A DNA stretch of 64,000 bases from Quillaja saponaria (Eukaryota > Streptophyta > Magnoliopsida > Fabales > Quillajaceae): contig CM055617.1 in the NCBI GenBank assembly GCA_029379385.1, positions 3,596,001-3,660,000 of the forward strand. Reading direction: 5' to 3'. Of the stretch, positions 35,601 through 47,583 are shown piece after piece. The notes beneath the pieces were generated by a model, which saw nothing but the letters and a program-made list of their open reading frames with translations, had not been told where the DNA came from and did not search any database. The position numbers and the translations under genes are program-made. Position 1 is the stretch's first letter; each line of letters opens with the position of its first letter.

Positions 35601-36005
35601 CCCTTGAAGGAATCTGAAACACAATTGTTGCATGATTCTTCTGTTGCTCAGATTGTTTTCATGAGAAGTACCGATGCACAGGAAGCATTTCGTAGTTTAG
35701 CGAATGACAATCCATTCGGTGCAGCTCTTGCCAATTACCAGATCCATCATCTTTCTACAGCCTGTCCCGCAACAGCTGGACTCATGACCCCTGATCCTTC
35801 TGGGTCTACCCCTATGCCTCCTCCAGGCGAGGCACCTCCTCTTGACTTTATTAGGCAAAATTTACAGATGATGACGTCAATGCTGGAGAAGACAGGGGAC
35901 AACCTTTCCCCAGAGATGAAAGCCAAATTGGAGAGTGAAATAAAAAGCCTTTTAAAGAAGGTGAGCTCTATGACTGATTCTTCCTCTACTCAGGCTGAAC
36001 TTTAA
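32619..36005 (+). CDS. PWWP-domain chromatin protein (PDP type), long
   Basis: A single uninterrupted coding exon for 1128 residues. The PWWP domain spans about 195-270 ([20 protein letters not shown], then [16 protein letters not shown], with the PWWP signature as TWWPG) and should bind methylated histone tails and DNA. Residues 1-190 are acidic. From about 625 to 960 there is a low-complexity region alternating basic clusters (KKRKKK-like, near 627, 671, 723, 775, 875, 927) with short DVN/DLN segments. Residues about 966-1046 ([25 protein letters not shown]...) form the conserved RRM-like C-terminal domain of plant PDP proteins, followed by a Pro-rich linker and a final helical segment at about 1081-1123. 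In Arabidopsis, PDP proteins work with the MSI4/FVE-PRC2 complex and affect flowering. This copy is longer than the Arabidopsis members I recall, so the exact orthologue is unsure. Confidence 0.93.
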   Translation: METPETLEAQNLDCKTLREASGLLDLSGNCTGSASIPEILIEENDKSIGVNGTDMRDTNVGVAAQMVNIEKKMGSTEGDDSIEGEEDFFNANGVDRDPEASNGLSESKQDLAMDVDHNGGKDERIIKDGNLGINEVCSAQKIKFSGDGISLFVEFNGPSNGFIQANPGEEHSGLWKSEENLKDEGKEVLTDNREFNFTLGDVVWVKTKNQTWWPGKISSDASQYAAEGELGESLLVGYFGSSHVAWCCYSQLKPFHENFQQMLGQIKSRSFLRAVEKAVEEFGKCVRLEMTCSCVSKESPQSAGKAEPKEEVSLVDSRANKFGEYSAAHFEPAEFLSNLKHLARVVSMPGMLEKAVVQNRLSAFYGSFGHSQLPMHQLRETSDAEPSPSERSMPKKKLNVQMENRESNDGIVSGEGFPKLRKRERDDSEVEHQEISLLRSSITTEHKAPSGNGNDMSRETFDKNSDSRERKKSKYLSYPYINWGDKGLPADTEVPKAPDLSHKGVSSSVDIVQFSGSPSLGKCSNKKFQRNWYRKFINGSTISANPEFITAPAATFLSELCSTAVDCMYAVENKNFDLIEWLFSRFRISVYHDESIYEMYCKKMDGQSEDEKEDNKGPLISTKEATKTKKRASLKEPEAEIVASSFDVNGNLDTNPIKHSLEISIVTNSKTKQKMRKKKEQPNSEKHKTETLSGLLDVNINIATNDFLIKDSPGMVPLKSSGKQKQKRRKEEGVIPFQIQASGVPDLNRSGAPPSSLVENPLLMGYVAAQGEPEPKKRKKKDDSNAQVASDLFYVDGKKAKCGSLAIDLQLVAPQGIGGISGESNSCEKDEAGSICLNSNSAPCGPGVVGNCANLGLLVNGMLEAGMSSAGNETGKKKRKRKKTQEHMKTKHAAGIPDLNGTSTDSNLTGNEFLETNGISPQLKSDRNKKRKKREATVLHPRSLSAATAPDSNINHERVVTNGEALGTALLLEFASGVSVPSKEDLMATFCSYGPLKESETQLLHDSSVAQIVFMRSTDAQEAFRSLANDNPFGAALANYQIHHLSTACPATAGLMTPDPSGSTPMPPPGEAPPLDFIRQNLQMMTSMLEKTGDNLSPEMKAKLESEIKSLLKKVSSMTDSSSTQAEL

Positions 36006-36287
36006 AATTGGAAAACCCCTATTTAAGATGATCATTAATCTAGTTACTCCAACGTTTGTGGTTTATTGCTCCCTATATCAGCTGTTTCCTGACCTTCTTA
36101 ATGTTAGTACTTTACTAAATTTAGTCTATGACATTGACTGGGCTGAAGAGATGGTTCGGAGTTGAGAATTTTTAGAGACTTATATCAGCTTTTGTCTTCC
36201 TTCTTTTTCTCTCTTGAATAATGCCGGTGTATTTTTCCTACAAATGAAGTCAGAAGTAACAGTATTGTTTTGATAACTGCATCTAGT

Positions 36288-36293
36288 AATAAA
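36288..36293 (+). terminator. Possible polyadenylation signal of the PWWP gene
   Basis: AATAAA about 285 bases after the stop codon, in a T-rich 3' flank. Confidence 0.35.
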
Positions 36294-37199
36294 GCATATG
36301 CTCATAATCAGAAAAGAAAACTTTTTTGAAGTTTAGTTTAAATTTCAAACCAAATCATTGTCATTGATTTATAGCACAATAACTAATTGTTTATCTGTTG
36401 ATCTAATATGGTAATCCAAACCTTTCCTGAGGTGTTTTTGACTTCCTTCTCCTTCCTTTTTGAATACTTTTGCATGCACCCGATCAGGTGTGTGGTTAAG
36501 CAATGGGAATATCAAATCCCATGAATTCTCATGTTAGGTTTTGCCAAGATATCTATGAACTACACACTCCCTAAGTATCAGACTAGGTTAAATTTTTATA
36601 GATGCAGGTCAAAACATTCCTTAGAGAGTTAGTGATTATGCAGAAAATACTTTGAACTTTTATTGTTACCCTGGATATTGCTCATTGAAATGGCAAAGGC
36701 ATTTGGAAACTGTATTATAGTCATAGCTGTTGCTTCTTCATTTGCAACCTGCAGACTATATTTCCATTCTAACGGAGTATCAGATGAATTACTGAAATTC
36801 CTTTCGTTTGTCCGTATGTAGTTGGTCTGCATTAGATGATGTTGTCAATTATTATATTAAATAAAAATGAAAGCTAATAGCTCACATTTGCATTAGTGAA
36901 ATAAAGGGTGTGATAAGCAGATGTAATAATGGAGTGATTGGATGGGAGACATAGGGAATGTCTGCTTGCACTGAAAACTCTGCTTTGGTCTCCCTTCCCT
37001 GTCTAATTACAGTAATCTTTGTCTGATCAGGCATTTAGAACGTCTCATCATTAATTACTTGTAATTCTTTCTTTGGTGATACAACAAAATCCTAGTAGCT
37101 TTGAAATGTCTTGCATGCACCACACACATGTAATGTAAGACACCAAATACACAAAAAACTGCTCCAAAAGAAATCGAAGCACAAACCAGAAGTAACTGA
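36294..37199. other. Spacer between convergent PWWP and Dof genes
   Basis: No gene is seen. It should contain the 3' untranslated regions of both neighbours. The open frames are short and have no family resemblance. Confidence 0.4.
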
Positions 37200-38337
37200 T
37201 CAATTTGTTGTAGAAGATCCATAGCCATTGATCATGCTAGTCCATGATCCTAGACCCTTGAGATACCCATAAGAATTACCTTGATCTTGGTCTTGGTCTT
37301 GCCAATCAAGGGACAAGAGCTTATTGGGATTTGGTTCCGCATCAAACATACTGTTTTGGTCCTCATTTGCATCATAAGGAAGCATGAGTCTCTGATTGCA
37401 GGAATCCATAATATTACACGTTCCACTACTATTCCCCTCATGACCATGGGACATCCCAAATGTTGAAGAGCAAACACCATTCATGTCTCCAAGTCCATCA
37501 ACCATACCCAATTCAAAATTCCTAGAATTCCCATTAGTCTCAAGTAAATTAGTGAGGTGTGAAAATTGCAGCACCTGATCTGGGAAAGTAAGCTGAAGAT
37601 CTGTGGGAATATTTTGATGATGATGATGAGAAGAGGGTTCCACAGCTGAATGTGCTTGGTTTTGACCATGGGATTGTTTGGAGGAAACTTTCTTGTTCTT
37701 TCTGCAACCACCACCGACTGGGATGTTTCTAAGGGTGCCACCTTTTGTCCAATACCTTCTACAAGTCTTGCAAAAGTACCTTGGTTGAGAGAGGCTGTAG
37801 TTGTTGTAGTAGCAAAACTTGGTGTGAGTTGAATCACATCTAGGACAGTTGAGGGCTTGGTCATGAGGTGGTCTTAGCCTCCTTTCTATTATCGGCCTTG
37901 AACATGTAAGCATGTCCCCAGATGGTGAAGAAGAAGAATCCATTAATCCTGAATCTTCTTCAATGTTTCCCTGACAGTAAAAACGAAAACCAAGTTAATC
38001 AATGAATAATGCCTTAGATTTGTGTCATGTAATTAACCACATTCAACAATCTCGACTTAAAAATAGAATAAATTACGTGAATTCAGGTCATAATATTAAG
38101 AAATCACTTAATATATATATATATAATTTAACATTCGGTCATAGTATTAAGAAATCACCTAATATATATGAAACTTAACACAAGTCTACCATATATATCA
38201 CAATCATATACTCGGATCACTACAAAAACATTAATCCAAGACGTCCTTTAATATTTAATGCATGGCTATGATATGATGAAATGTACCTGTAGCCAATCTG
38301 ATGAATCCATGCCAGCTTGCAGAGATGAAAAATCCAT
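37200..38337 (-). CDS. DOF5.6: Dof zinc-finger transcription factor, DOF5.6/HCA2 type
   Basis: Plant-specific DNA-binding protein that recognises AAAG cores. Two exons, 38337-38287 ([17 protein letters not shown]) and 37970-37200, give 273 residues; the short first exon is typical of Dof genes. The Dof domain has the C-X2-C-X21-C-X2-C zinc ligands in [36 protein letters not shown] and [16 protein letters not shown]. The lead-in RRLRPPHD and the [13 protein letters not shown] start match my memory of Arabidopsis DOF5.6 (HIGH CAMBIAL ACTIVITY2), which promotes interfascicular cambium. The C-terminal half is rich in Asn, His, Asp and Gln, as in activation regions. A model using only exon 2 (ATG at 37943) would lack the conserved start. 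Location next to SRO, DUF1645, DXR and PEX14 also fits the DOF5.6 locus. Confidence 0.9.
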
Positions 38338-38871
38338 TTAAGAAAACAAACCCAATATTTACTGAATGATACTTAAACAAGAAAACCCAGAACTGAAAGC
38401 AGTTCCAGCCAGAGAGAATGCGAGCGAAGGGATCAGTTATGTAATGGATGAGTGGTGCATTGTGAAGGAGGTACAAACTATAGTAGTAGCAAGAGTCAGA
38501 GAGCTGTTGATATGCTACTGTGGGCCCCACTGTCTGTCTACTGACCCTATACTGACCCCACAAGCTTATCTCTGTTTGACTAAATCTTCACTGACAAAAC
38601 GGACGGTTAGATTTAATCAACAATCAAGTTCTGATGGTTGACTTGGTGGAGTAACAGCCGTTAGATGGTGATAGAAGGCTGAGAATATTTGCGTCGCCGA
38701 TCAAAAAAGGTATCATACCGAAAGAGCAATCCACTTGCGGGCCCCCACATGTGGACCCACTAGTTCTCCTCCCACAAGCAAAGTATAAATTCTCGTTTCT
38801 CACACGTGCCAATACAGTCTCCAGTCTCATCACCACACCTCTCTCACGTGCCTCATGTCATGTTTATATAA
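38338..38871 (-). promoter_or_regulatory. Dof gene promoter/leader with TCP-like and G-box sites
   Basis: A compact, less AT-rich block upstream of the Dof gene. It contains GTGGGCCCCAC at 38520-38530 (overlapping GTGGGNCC and GGNCCCAC, TCP-type sites), another GGACCCAC near 38753-38760, the E-box CACATGTG just before it, and two G-boxes CACGTG at 38803-38808 and 38845-38850. A palindromic TATA candidate TTTATATAAA lies near 38862-38871. Which of these fall in the promoter and which in the leader depends on the unknown start of transcription. Confidence 0.5.
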
Positions 38872-41780
38872 ATCCAGTTTGATTTAGCATCTGAAAATAT
38901 ATATTTTTTATAATTAATTTTGTTAGTAATTATTAAGAAATAAATTATTTTAACATAATTTATTTTATATTTAACTAATTACAAAAAAAAGTAATTTTGA
39001 ATCATAAAAATATTACCAAAACAATTAGGATATTTTTGTCAATAATAATATAAAATTATATATTTTATTTTATTACAAATGTATCATGAAAAAGCTAAAA
39101 CAGTAGTAGAGGTTTGATTAAAAATAATTTTTGATTTTAACTAAACATTCTATTTTACAAATTAAAAAAAAATTCATGTTCAAACATCAAATACATATTA
39201 CAAACATAAAATCAAACTGACACATAGACAACCAAGAAACAAATACAATAATAGATGGTTTCTTCAAATCAATTAATTAAGGTCATTTCAAATTAAATCA
39301 TTAACGTATAAATTATATTTTAATAAATTTGGATTGAACCAATTTTGAGTAGGGACCAAGTTTTTGCCCAAACTCCCATCCGTTGTTGGGTTGCTGAGCC
39401 TATATCTCTTTCTCCTACAAGTCGAGGTTTCTTCAAGCCCATTGAACAATTTCGATCCATGAAATTTCAAGTTATACATTATACACCCGGATCCAACCTG
39501 CGGTTGAATCGATGTAGGATCTTTTTTCAGTTCAGATTTGACCGCTCAAACCTGGCCCGTTAAAACTCACTTCAGCCATTAGACTGACAAGTTTTGTTTG
39601 TTATTATATCTTCTAATTTATATATTTAATATTTTTATACTACAAATAATATTATATGACGAGAAGAATTTTCCCATGAGGAATTTTTTTCATGTCAAAT
39701 TATTAACTCCTAGAAATTTTAAGATTTTTGAAAATGATGATTTATTTTATTCTGACTTGTTAGATAGTAGTTTTTTTATACTACAGTGTCTCTATTTCTA
39801 AAACTAATTTTGTTAATAAGATCTCTATTAATATTATGTGATTGTCCACCTTAACCATGATTTATTAAACTTAATATAGATGGATCCTTTTTGAGAAATC
39901 AGGAAAAAAATAGAGGGTGGAAATGTTTGAAGAGATGCTTTGGGACGCTTTGCAAGAATATTAGTTATGGAACATTTATAAAGTTGAATTGTTGGCACAT
40001 AGAGATGGTTTAAAAATTACTTTCGATCTTGAGATCAGAAATTTAGAAATGACAGTTGATGCTACTCTTGTTTTACAACTTAATTGAAATGCTAACTCTT
40101 CAACTCATTTTTTTTGGGCCTATTATTGATGATTGCAGATCTCGATTAAAAAAATTTATTCGATGAATTTATAGCATTGTTATCTAAAAAAAAACAAAGT
40201 AACAAATTTTGTTGCGAATGAGGCTTATTTTAAAACTGATTAGTTCTTCTTGTTTTCTTATATTTCTATTTTTATTTCTCTTCCAAAGTTAATAAAACTT
40301 GTTCTCCTAGACTGATTCGTGCTTTTAAATTAATTATGTTTATTTTTCCAAAAATGATAAAAATTAATAATATTATTTGACGATTTTTTTATTCAAGTTT
40401 TTAGATCGGATTTTAAAACATTACACTATACCAATCATATCCCTGTGTCAATTTGCATAATTAGCATACTAATATTGGACCTGAACTGTATTTATTCCAA
40501 ATTAATATTGTCCTATAAAAAAGAAAAAATTTCTTGGTTATTAGTTGGGCCTTAAATTAATTTACAGTCCTATATCCTACTCTTTTCCCATGTTTTGACT
40601 TACAAACACTAGTTTAAATATGACAATTTGTCTAGTCGGACAAAATTGGACCTGAACTGTATTTATTCCAAATCAACCCAAACTTATTAAAATATAACAA
40701 AATTCATTAATAACTTTATTTAAATTAATTAAAATTCGATCTGATTTAAATTTTTTTTTTTCTTTCTAAAACTTAATTGTTGTTACTTTTCTTTTATGGA
40801 TAATCAATTCAAAGTAATATTTAGTTTTTCAACCAAAATTAAATTGTTTTGTAAATAATAATGAGATTAGTAAAAGCAAACAAACATAAATCTGAATCCT
40901 TTTATGTTTTTCAAGAACGAATGAATAATATGTTTTGTATTTTATATAAAAAATATATTTTAGAAGAAAAAAAGTGAGCCGTAAAATTAGAATATATCAT
41001 TCTGTGATGCAAAAGAAAAATAAATCTAGAAATCATGTGATTATCTATGTGAATATAGACTATCTTTCTCCCCAAGGAAAGGGTACTATTGTCAATTTCC
41101 AATAGCTAAAAAAGTCATGCATTTTGCATGAAGATTATGATGGGCAATTGCAGGTTTTTTCTAGTGCAGTAGTATATATATATTTAGTATCAATTCCTTT
41201 CTATAAGAAAAAAAGAAAAAAAAAAACAAATACTTTCAGTTTTTTTGGAAGAACTCTGGCTTTCCTTCTGATCCTTAGGAAAGGATGGTTAAGTATTTCA
41301 ACATTGGAGATAAAGAAGAGATTCCAATTATTATTCTTTTATGGGCATAAATAAAGAATAATTTCATGAAAGATAAAATTTAATAAATTAAATTATTTAC
41401 GTCAACATATTCTGATTTTATTTTTTTATTGATTCTTTCCCTAACACTTTCTTGAGAATCTATAATTTAGTCAAAAAGTTATTTTTATCTTTATGACTTA
41501 TAATTTTTAAAAATTTCATTTTTAACGATTTATTATTCTGTTATGAACTTTAAAATAAAAATGTTTTTTTTTTTTAATAAAAAAGAGAAAGAAAATATAA
41601 TTTAGCAAATATTTAAAATATCAAACTTTTTCTTGAAATAACAATCAATGGAGAAGGGCTATTAAACTAAGAAAGATAATTACAAGGGTATATCCGTAAT
41701 TTAGTCTAGGACCCGGTTCAAAAAAAATCGCCTATTCTATGTACCGCCTTTTCACGTTTCACTAAAAAAACGGCTGGCTC
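38872..41780. other. AT-rich spacer between Dof and SRO genes
   Basis: No intact gene is seen. It contains the decayed LINE piece at 39918-40227 and a 31-base direct repeat (40473-40504 and 40645-40676, sharing ATTGGACCTGAACTG and TATTTATTCCAAAT). Confidence 0.45.
39918..40227 (+). mobile_element. Fragment of a LINE-type RNase H domain, decayed
   Basis: Translation in shifting frames gives a WLKR-like start, then VELLAHRDGLKITFDLEIRN and LEMTVDATLVLQLN, and at the end NKVTNFVANEA. These correspond to the AELWALRDGL, IRNLEVELDS and ANKVADFLAN blocks of the plant RNase H domain (RVT_3) found at the end of LINE polyproteins. Stop codons and frame changes interrupt it and no reverse transcriptase part is nearby. 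Confidence 0.65.
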
Positions 41781-42064
41781 CAAAACAACGAGCGTTGGCA
41801 CCGCCATTTGCAACTCATTTCAGAGGCGGTTCCGTTAATTGGTTTCATTTTCCGGTTTCCCTTCTTTCTTCTCTCTCTAGAAGACTATAATTGTTGCCTA
41901 CTCTTCTTTCGTATACTTCTTCTCCAAGAAAACACTTCCTTAAACATATTTCACATACCCATCTATTCCTTTTCGTGTTTCTTCGTGGTTTCTATTCTCG
42001 GCTTCAGAGTTGATAGTTGGTCTTATAGCAACTGTTCAACCCATTTTTCTTTCTTAAATTAGAG

Positions 42065-42406
42065 GTACTTTTATTCTGGGAAATCTTTGTTCATGTGGTT
42101 ACAGTTTTTGATTGTGTAGGAATATTGTATAGCTAGTCTGTTTTACAAGTAGTACTGGGTGTTGATTCATTCTAGATTTCTCAATTTTTTGACTATTCAT
42201 TATTGAATATGTTAATTTCCGTTTGAGTTTTAGCTCTGGGTTCATTTGGTTCCGAAATTTATGCGTCTGTGGCAAACTTTTCTTAAATTCTTTCGTTGTT
42301 GATTCCTACTTTGTTATTCCGTTCTCAATTCATGCATGTCGGTCCAATCTTAAATATGGGTTTCTTTGTTGTTTTATTAGATTCTGTAGTTTTCTTGGGA
42401 TTTCAG
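42065..42406 (+). other. Leader intron of the SRO gene
   Basis: TTAGAG before GTACTTTTATTC and GGGATTTCAG at the end, placed four bases before the SRO ATG. This is inferred from splice signals only. Confidence 0.5.
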
Positions 42407-42410
42407 CATT

Positions 42411-45038
42411 ATGGAGTATACAAGCAGCCATCAAAGTCGGTTTGTTCAAATGGGAAGTACTAATGGTGTTTCAGATGGGTTTCAGAATTTTGCTTTACAG
42501 AAACAAGAATCAGAGAATCGCTTCAATCATATGGGTACTGAAAATTCATTTTCGGAGACAGTCAGTAATGAAGAATCAACGGTTTCCGATTGTGAAAGTG
42601 GTGTTTCTGGTACCAATTATGAACGATACCAGTTCTTCAATAATGGGTTTGTCAGACTCGTCAAAGGGGATAAGTTCCACGGCCTCATTGAGAGGAAATT
42701 CCTTTTGGGTTTAGGTTCGCTTGGAGCACAAGCAAAGGTGGTTGCAGTCCATAAAAATGCTTACTCTGGAGAAATGGGGAAGGCCCGGCTTCTGTCCTTT
42801 CAGATTTATACCCAAGCAACGGAAAAGAAGTGTGATGGTAATGCAAATGTGAAGTATGCTTGGTATGTTGCTTCTGCCAAGGACGAGATTAGTGAGATTG
42901 TTTCACATGGTTTTGATCATCGTGGGATACTTCAGAATAGTGGACTCTATGGTTCTGGATTGTATCTCTCTCCATATGATTGGCCTTTGGAATGGTAAGC
43001 TCTCTTTTCTCTTTATTTGTGACTCCAACCCCTTAGAAATATGTTTGTTTCCAAAATTGATGAGTGAATTGGGTGTTATTGGATTTCTGAGTTACACTTT
43101 GTGTTTGTTTTTTAGTGTGAAAAGCTCTATTGTTGACAAAGATGGTCTTCGACATTTGTTACTGTGTCGCGTTATACTGGGGAGGACAGAGCTTGTGCAT
43201 CCTGGCACTAACCAACGTCATCCAAGTTCTCAAGAGTATGATACAGGGGTGGACAATCTTGTAGCTCCTAGAAAGTACATTGTCTGGAGTACCCACATGA
43301 ACACACACATTTTGCCAGAATATGTTATAAGTTTCAGAGCTCCTTGCTTGAAAGGTTAGGAAAAGGCCTTCTTGTGTTTGTATTGTGTGTTTTCTTTTGA
43401 TGGTAGTTTGGATTTCGGACACCATTTGTTTAAGATGTTCTTCTTACATATTTTTTTTGTCTGTTCAATTGTGTAGGAGTTGTGAGGATTGAAGAACCCT
43501 TGAGGAAACCATCTTCTCCTTGGATGGCGTTCGCAACTCTGATTTCTGCTCTTTCCAAGTTCTTGCCACCAACCGCGATCACGTTGATCTCTAAGTGTCA
43601 TGAAGAGCACAAAGTAAGTTCTTCTGAATATAATATGTTAATTGAGTTAGCCAGTCTCCAATATTTATAATTGTCACTTGGTATAGTCTTATTTATTGAG
43701 CTTCCTTTGATTTTTAGGAAAAGAAGATTTCACGACATGAGCTGATACAACGAGTAAGGCAAATAGCAGGAGACAGGCTGTTGATTGCAGTGATCAAATA
43801 TTTCAGAGCTAAGGTACACCAACTATTGATGAGCAATGGCATGGGTTTGTTATCTGCCTGTTAACGAACATCATACAAATTGGTTAAGCATAATTAGCTA
43901 CGTAATCTACTATGTAATACAATCTCCTGCTGCAGTAAATTTTATTTTATTTTATTTTTTTCAAGAAGAAAAGGTCTGATCCAAAAGTGCTCTGAGATGT
44001 CTCATAGTAATTTGTTTAAAGCATGATTTTCTCATTCTGTAGAATTGCTCCACCTCTGTTAAGTAGTTAGGAAAGATTTGCTAATAGCTGGGATTTGACA
44101 GCATCAAAGAAGAGAACAAATCTATTGAAGTGAAAATTGTGGTTCTATAATATTGAGCATGAACAGATACTTTTATCTAGAATTCTTTCCGCAGGTATTT
44201 CAATGGGGTTTTAGTGGTGATGTGATGAATCATGAATGTCATAGAGGGGAATATGATGTTACGTCCACCAAACATCCTTTTATTTTTCTATGCATTTTCT
44301 CTCTCTGTTAGTTAGTTATCACTGTATTAAGAAATATGATATTCATAAATAAGACCAAGTATGATCTAATATGATTTCTACTCCAGAGCTTACTACTGCA
44401 ACTAGATAAAGATATAGACGCTAAGCACCTAGATTCTAGTTAGTGAGCGAAAATATATGGTCATACACTGTAAGTTCATACAAAGTGAATTGAATTGGTA
44501 CTAGAGCATATGTGCTTGTTGAAAGAGTGGAGTGGTGGTGATGTTGTTCTGTCTTATCTTATCTCACTTGCAACTAGCGAATTTGCATCAATTAGGATAA
44601 ATATGAAGCTGATTGGAGAATTGCAGTAGTGGTAGGCAGAGATTTTTATAGAGTTCCTGTGTTATATTCTCTCTTTTATGGCCATGATTTTGTTATGCCT
44701 TCAATGGCTGAAGTTTAAAACTTTTGTCTCAACAATAGCTATTGTTTTGGACTAAAGAAATTGCCGTTCCTGACTAAAGTTACTTCAATTCTGTGGTCTC
44801 TAATGTTCAGACTGTATTTGGGCATTATGCCTTTGGTACTCTCAATTTTATTCTTCCTTTTACTTTTTCGTAAACAATTTGATTCTACATATATATATTC
44901 CCTTTTATGCACCATGTATTAGTTGTTGAAATCTAACTAGAGAACTTTCTTTTTGGTTTGTTCTCAAAGGAGCTTAAAGCACCCACAAGATTTCAGGCAG
45001 ACAAAGCTTCAGAATGGCACCGGGAGTTGATCAGTTGA
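42411..45038 (+). CDS. SRO protein (PARP-like plus RST domains), SRO2-SRO5 clade
   Basis: Plant stress and hormone regulator of the SIMILAR TO RCD-ONE family. Exons are 42411-42994, 43116-43354, 43477-43613, 43718-43813 and 44970-45038, in frame throughout, giving 374 residues. An acidic/Ser-rich N-terminus (1-70) is followed by a PARP-like fold at about 75-275 ([73 protein letters not shown]) and an RST domain at about 279-350 ([36 protein letters not shown]) that binds transcription factors. No WWE domain is present, which separates it from RCD1/SRO1. Of the PARP H-Y-E triad, His166 and Tyr185 are there but the Glu position aligns with Lys248, so poly-ADP-ribosylation is unlikely. SRO5 is suggested by location. 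Confidence 0.93.
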
Positions 45039-46096
45039 CAACAGGAAGGAGAAAAAATGTTGTAGCCCATGAAGCTGACACAATTTTATCTAACTGGTAA
45101 AACAAATTCACAGTGAGGATGCAGCAGGTACTTGAGGAGCACTCTGTTAATTGACTCATGTTTTGGATAAGTAGTGGCAGTCTAGTGAGTGGTACTAAGG
45201 AATTATCTTTGGTTCTTACTTTTTTCTGTATGGTGTTGGTGCAAGTTACAATCATATAGAGCAAATTGTTGATAGAGGATGGTGCTATGGAAACTCTTAA
45301 TGGTTGGAAAGAAATATGTGTCTTCAATTCATATAGAAATTTTGTTGATTTTCTTTTCTTTCCATCCACAAAAAAGAGAATGCTTTGTATTGTAGTTTTA
45401 GCTCCTCTGTTTTTGTTACAGTAGCTTCATCCTCAAATCAAGTAATTTTAACTCAACCAACTTTGAAGCCCAGCCCACTGTACGTCAGATGTGGATATAA
45501 TTCTTAGGTCCTAAGACGGGCCCTAATGGTCAAAGTACTAATATAATTTCATCCCTTTTTACGTATATATAATATTGTAAGAGATGTCTAATTCAACATT
45601 ATTACAATTTCATAAAACTATACTACCATGAAAAAACAACTAACATTATGAGTCACGAAACCGAACTCTAACACGTCGTAGAGTGTGAGAAAGAAAACCC
45701 GTAAAAACACTAAAACAAATAATAATAACTAATACTTAAAGAAAAAAAAGATACAATACATTGTGAAATTTGGACTGGAAATTAGATGATTGTAACATCT
45801 ATATTAATCAATTAAACTAAAATTTCATTGATAAATAGGTTGATAGAGCATCCTAAAACAATCAGGTTATAAATAAGAGTTTGAAAATGATATTAGTTTA
45901 ATTAATACATTTCTTACACTAAATAATTACAAAGCTATATGTTATATGACGTCAGCAATTGCAGGTTAATTAAACGCCCACATTTTCTTCCTATTGCACA
46001 AATAATATTAAAAATATTCCGTCTAGAACCACCAACTTGTTTGTTGATTATCTTAATCAAAATATTGAAATATATATAGCTTGGTTAACATTCAAA

Positions 46097-46207
46097 CATA
46101 GACATATATGTCGCTTTTGCAACACTAGGTCCTTAATTAATAACCAATCATAGACATATATGTCACTTTAACAATACTAATAATTAAGTCCTTAAATAAT
46201 AGCCAAT
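46097..46207. repeat. Imperfect tandem duplication, two copies
   Basis: Copy 1 is 46097-46148 and copy 2 is 46149-46207. Both start CATAGACATATATGTC and end with CCTTAA..AATA.CCAAT; copy 2 has about seven extra bases in the middle. Confidence 0.8.
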
Positions 46208-47210
46208 CTAGCAAGACATTTGCAGGAGAAATAATGCAAGATTTTAAGTTCCACCCCAACAACAAATTAAGTCATTATTGTAAATAAATAAAAAATTTCT
46301 ATTTTAAGGAATTGGTTTGATAGTCAAGAAGATAAGTTTCATTTATTGATTATCTAGATTTGAATCTTTTTGAAAAATATTCATACATTTTTAGTCTCAA
46401 CATAAATAACTTGTTTTTTATCAGACCGGATAGTTAATTAATCGAAGCCTATTATATCAAAAAAAAAAAAAAAAATCCCCTAGGGTTTGGTGCACCACTG
46501 ATTACAAGTTGATGTGCTGATTTTCCTTCCTCTTACGTCCATTGTCATTTTCATTATGTTACTTCACATCAAAGATATGATTATATATAAACGTGATATA
46601 GCTAGGGGACACCTCCAAGTTTGTTCCTTTCTTTGTACATATAAATTTTTTATTACAATTATTATTAGTCTAATGCCAGAATGTAGCATTGATAACTAAA
46701 AACTTTTCATGATGACTTGTTCTTTGAATAAATTTAGAAAGATTTAGCGTGAACCTACGAAAAAGCTATCACGATCGACTTTCTTTGACAAATAATATAA
46801 GATTATAAGAAACTTCTAAACCTCTATCTTACAAAACCTATAATCAGCTTATGAACAAATAAAAGCTATTAACAATTTTATAAGTAATAATAGGATCCAA
46901 AGTTTTTTTTTGTTCCTTAAAAAATCTTTATTGGAATTATTATTAGGTATGTATATATGCTGCTTAATTAGCTCAAAAATAAATAAAAATTTAAGTGATA
47001 GCTTAAAATTAGGGTTAGGTAAAAATTGAGAGGGGAAAGTTATTTCCTTTTACATTAGAATCAACTAAATAGAGAAATAATTTTTTTGATGTTAATTGGA
47101 AATTGAAAAATATTTTCTCTTAGTAATTAATATTTTTTTTTTTTTAAGTTTTAGAGTCAACTTGATGGTTAAGAATATATGCCTATTCATTGACTTCTTG
47201 AATTTAAATC

Positions 47211-47304
47211 TCTTTAAAAGATGTTGTAAACTTGTCTAAATATATTTGACTAGCTAAATAAAAAAAATATGAAATTTAAACAAGTTTACAACATCTTTTA
47301 AAGA
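47211..47304. repeat. Perfect 25-base inverted repeat (hairpin)
   Basis: Arms 47211-47235 and 47280-47304 are exact reverse complements over 25 bases, starting TCTTTAAAAGATGTTG and ending CAACATCTTTTAAAGA, around a 44-base AT-rich loop. No coding content. Confidence 0.9.
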
Positions 47305-47450
47305 TGTATACTCACTACACTAATTCACTAAATATCTAATATGTTAAGATATATTTAGCTAGTAACTTAGTAAGATATATCTATCTAATAAGCCTTCACC
47401 AAAAAGATTGAATACATATAATTAGTAAATTAGCTGAAGTGAGTACACAT

Positions 47451-47583
47451 TTTTTATTACTAAGTTAATCTTATTTCAATATATATCTAATACGTTAAGT
47501 TATATTGAAGAGAAAATAAAATACATATTTTATTACTAAGTTAATCTTATTTCGATATATATATATCTAATATGTTAAGTTAT
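47451..47583. repeat. Direct duplication of a TA-rich segment
   Basis: 47451-47503 and 47527-47583 share TTTATTACTAAGTTAATCTT, then TATATATCTAATA and GTTAAGTTAT. The second copy has extra TA units. Confidence 0.8.
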
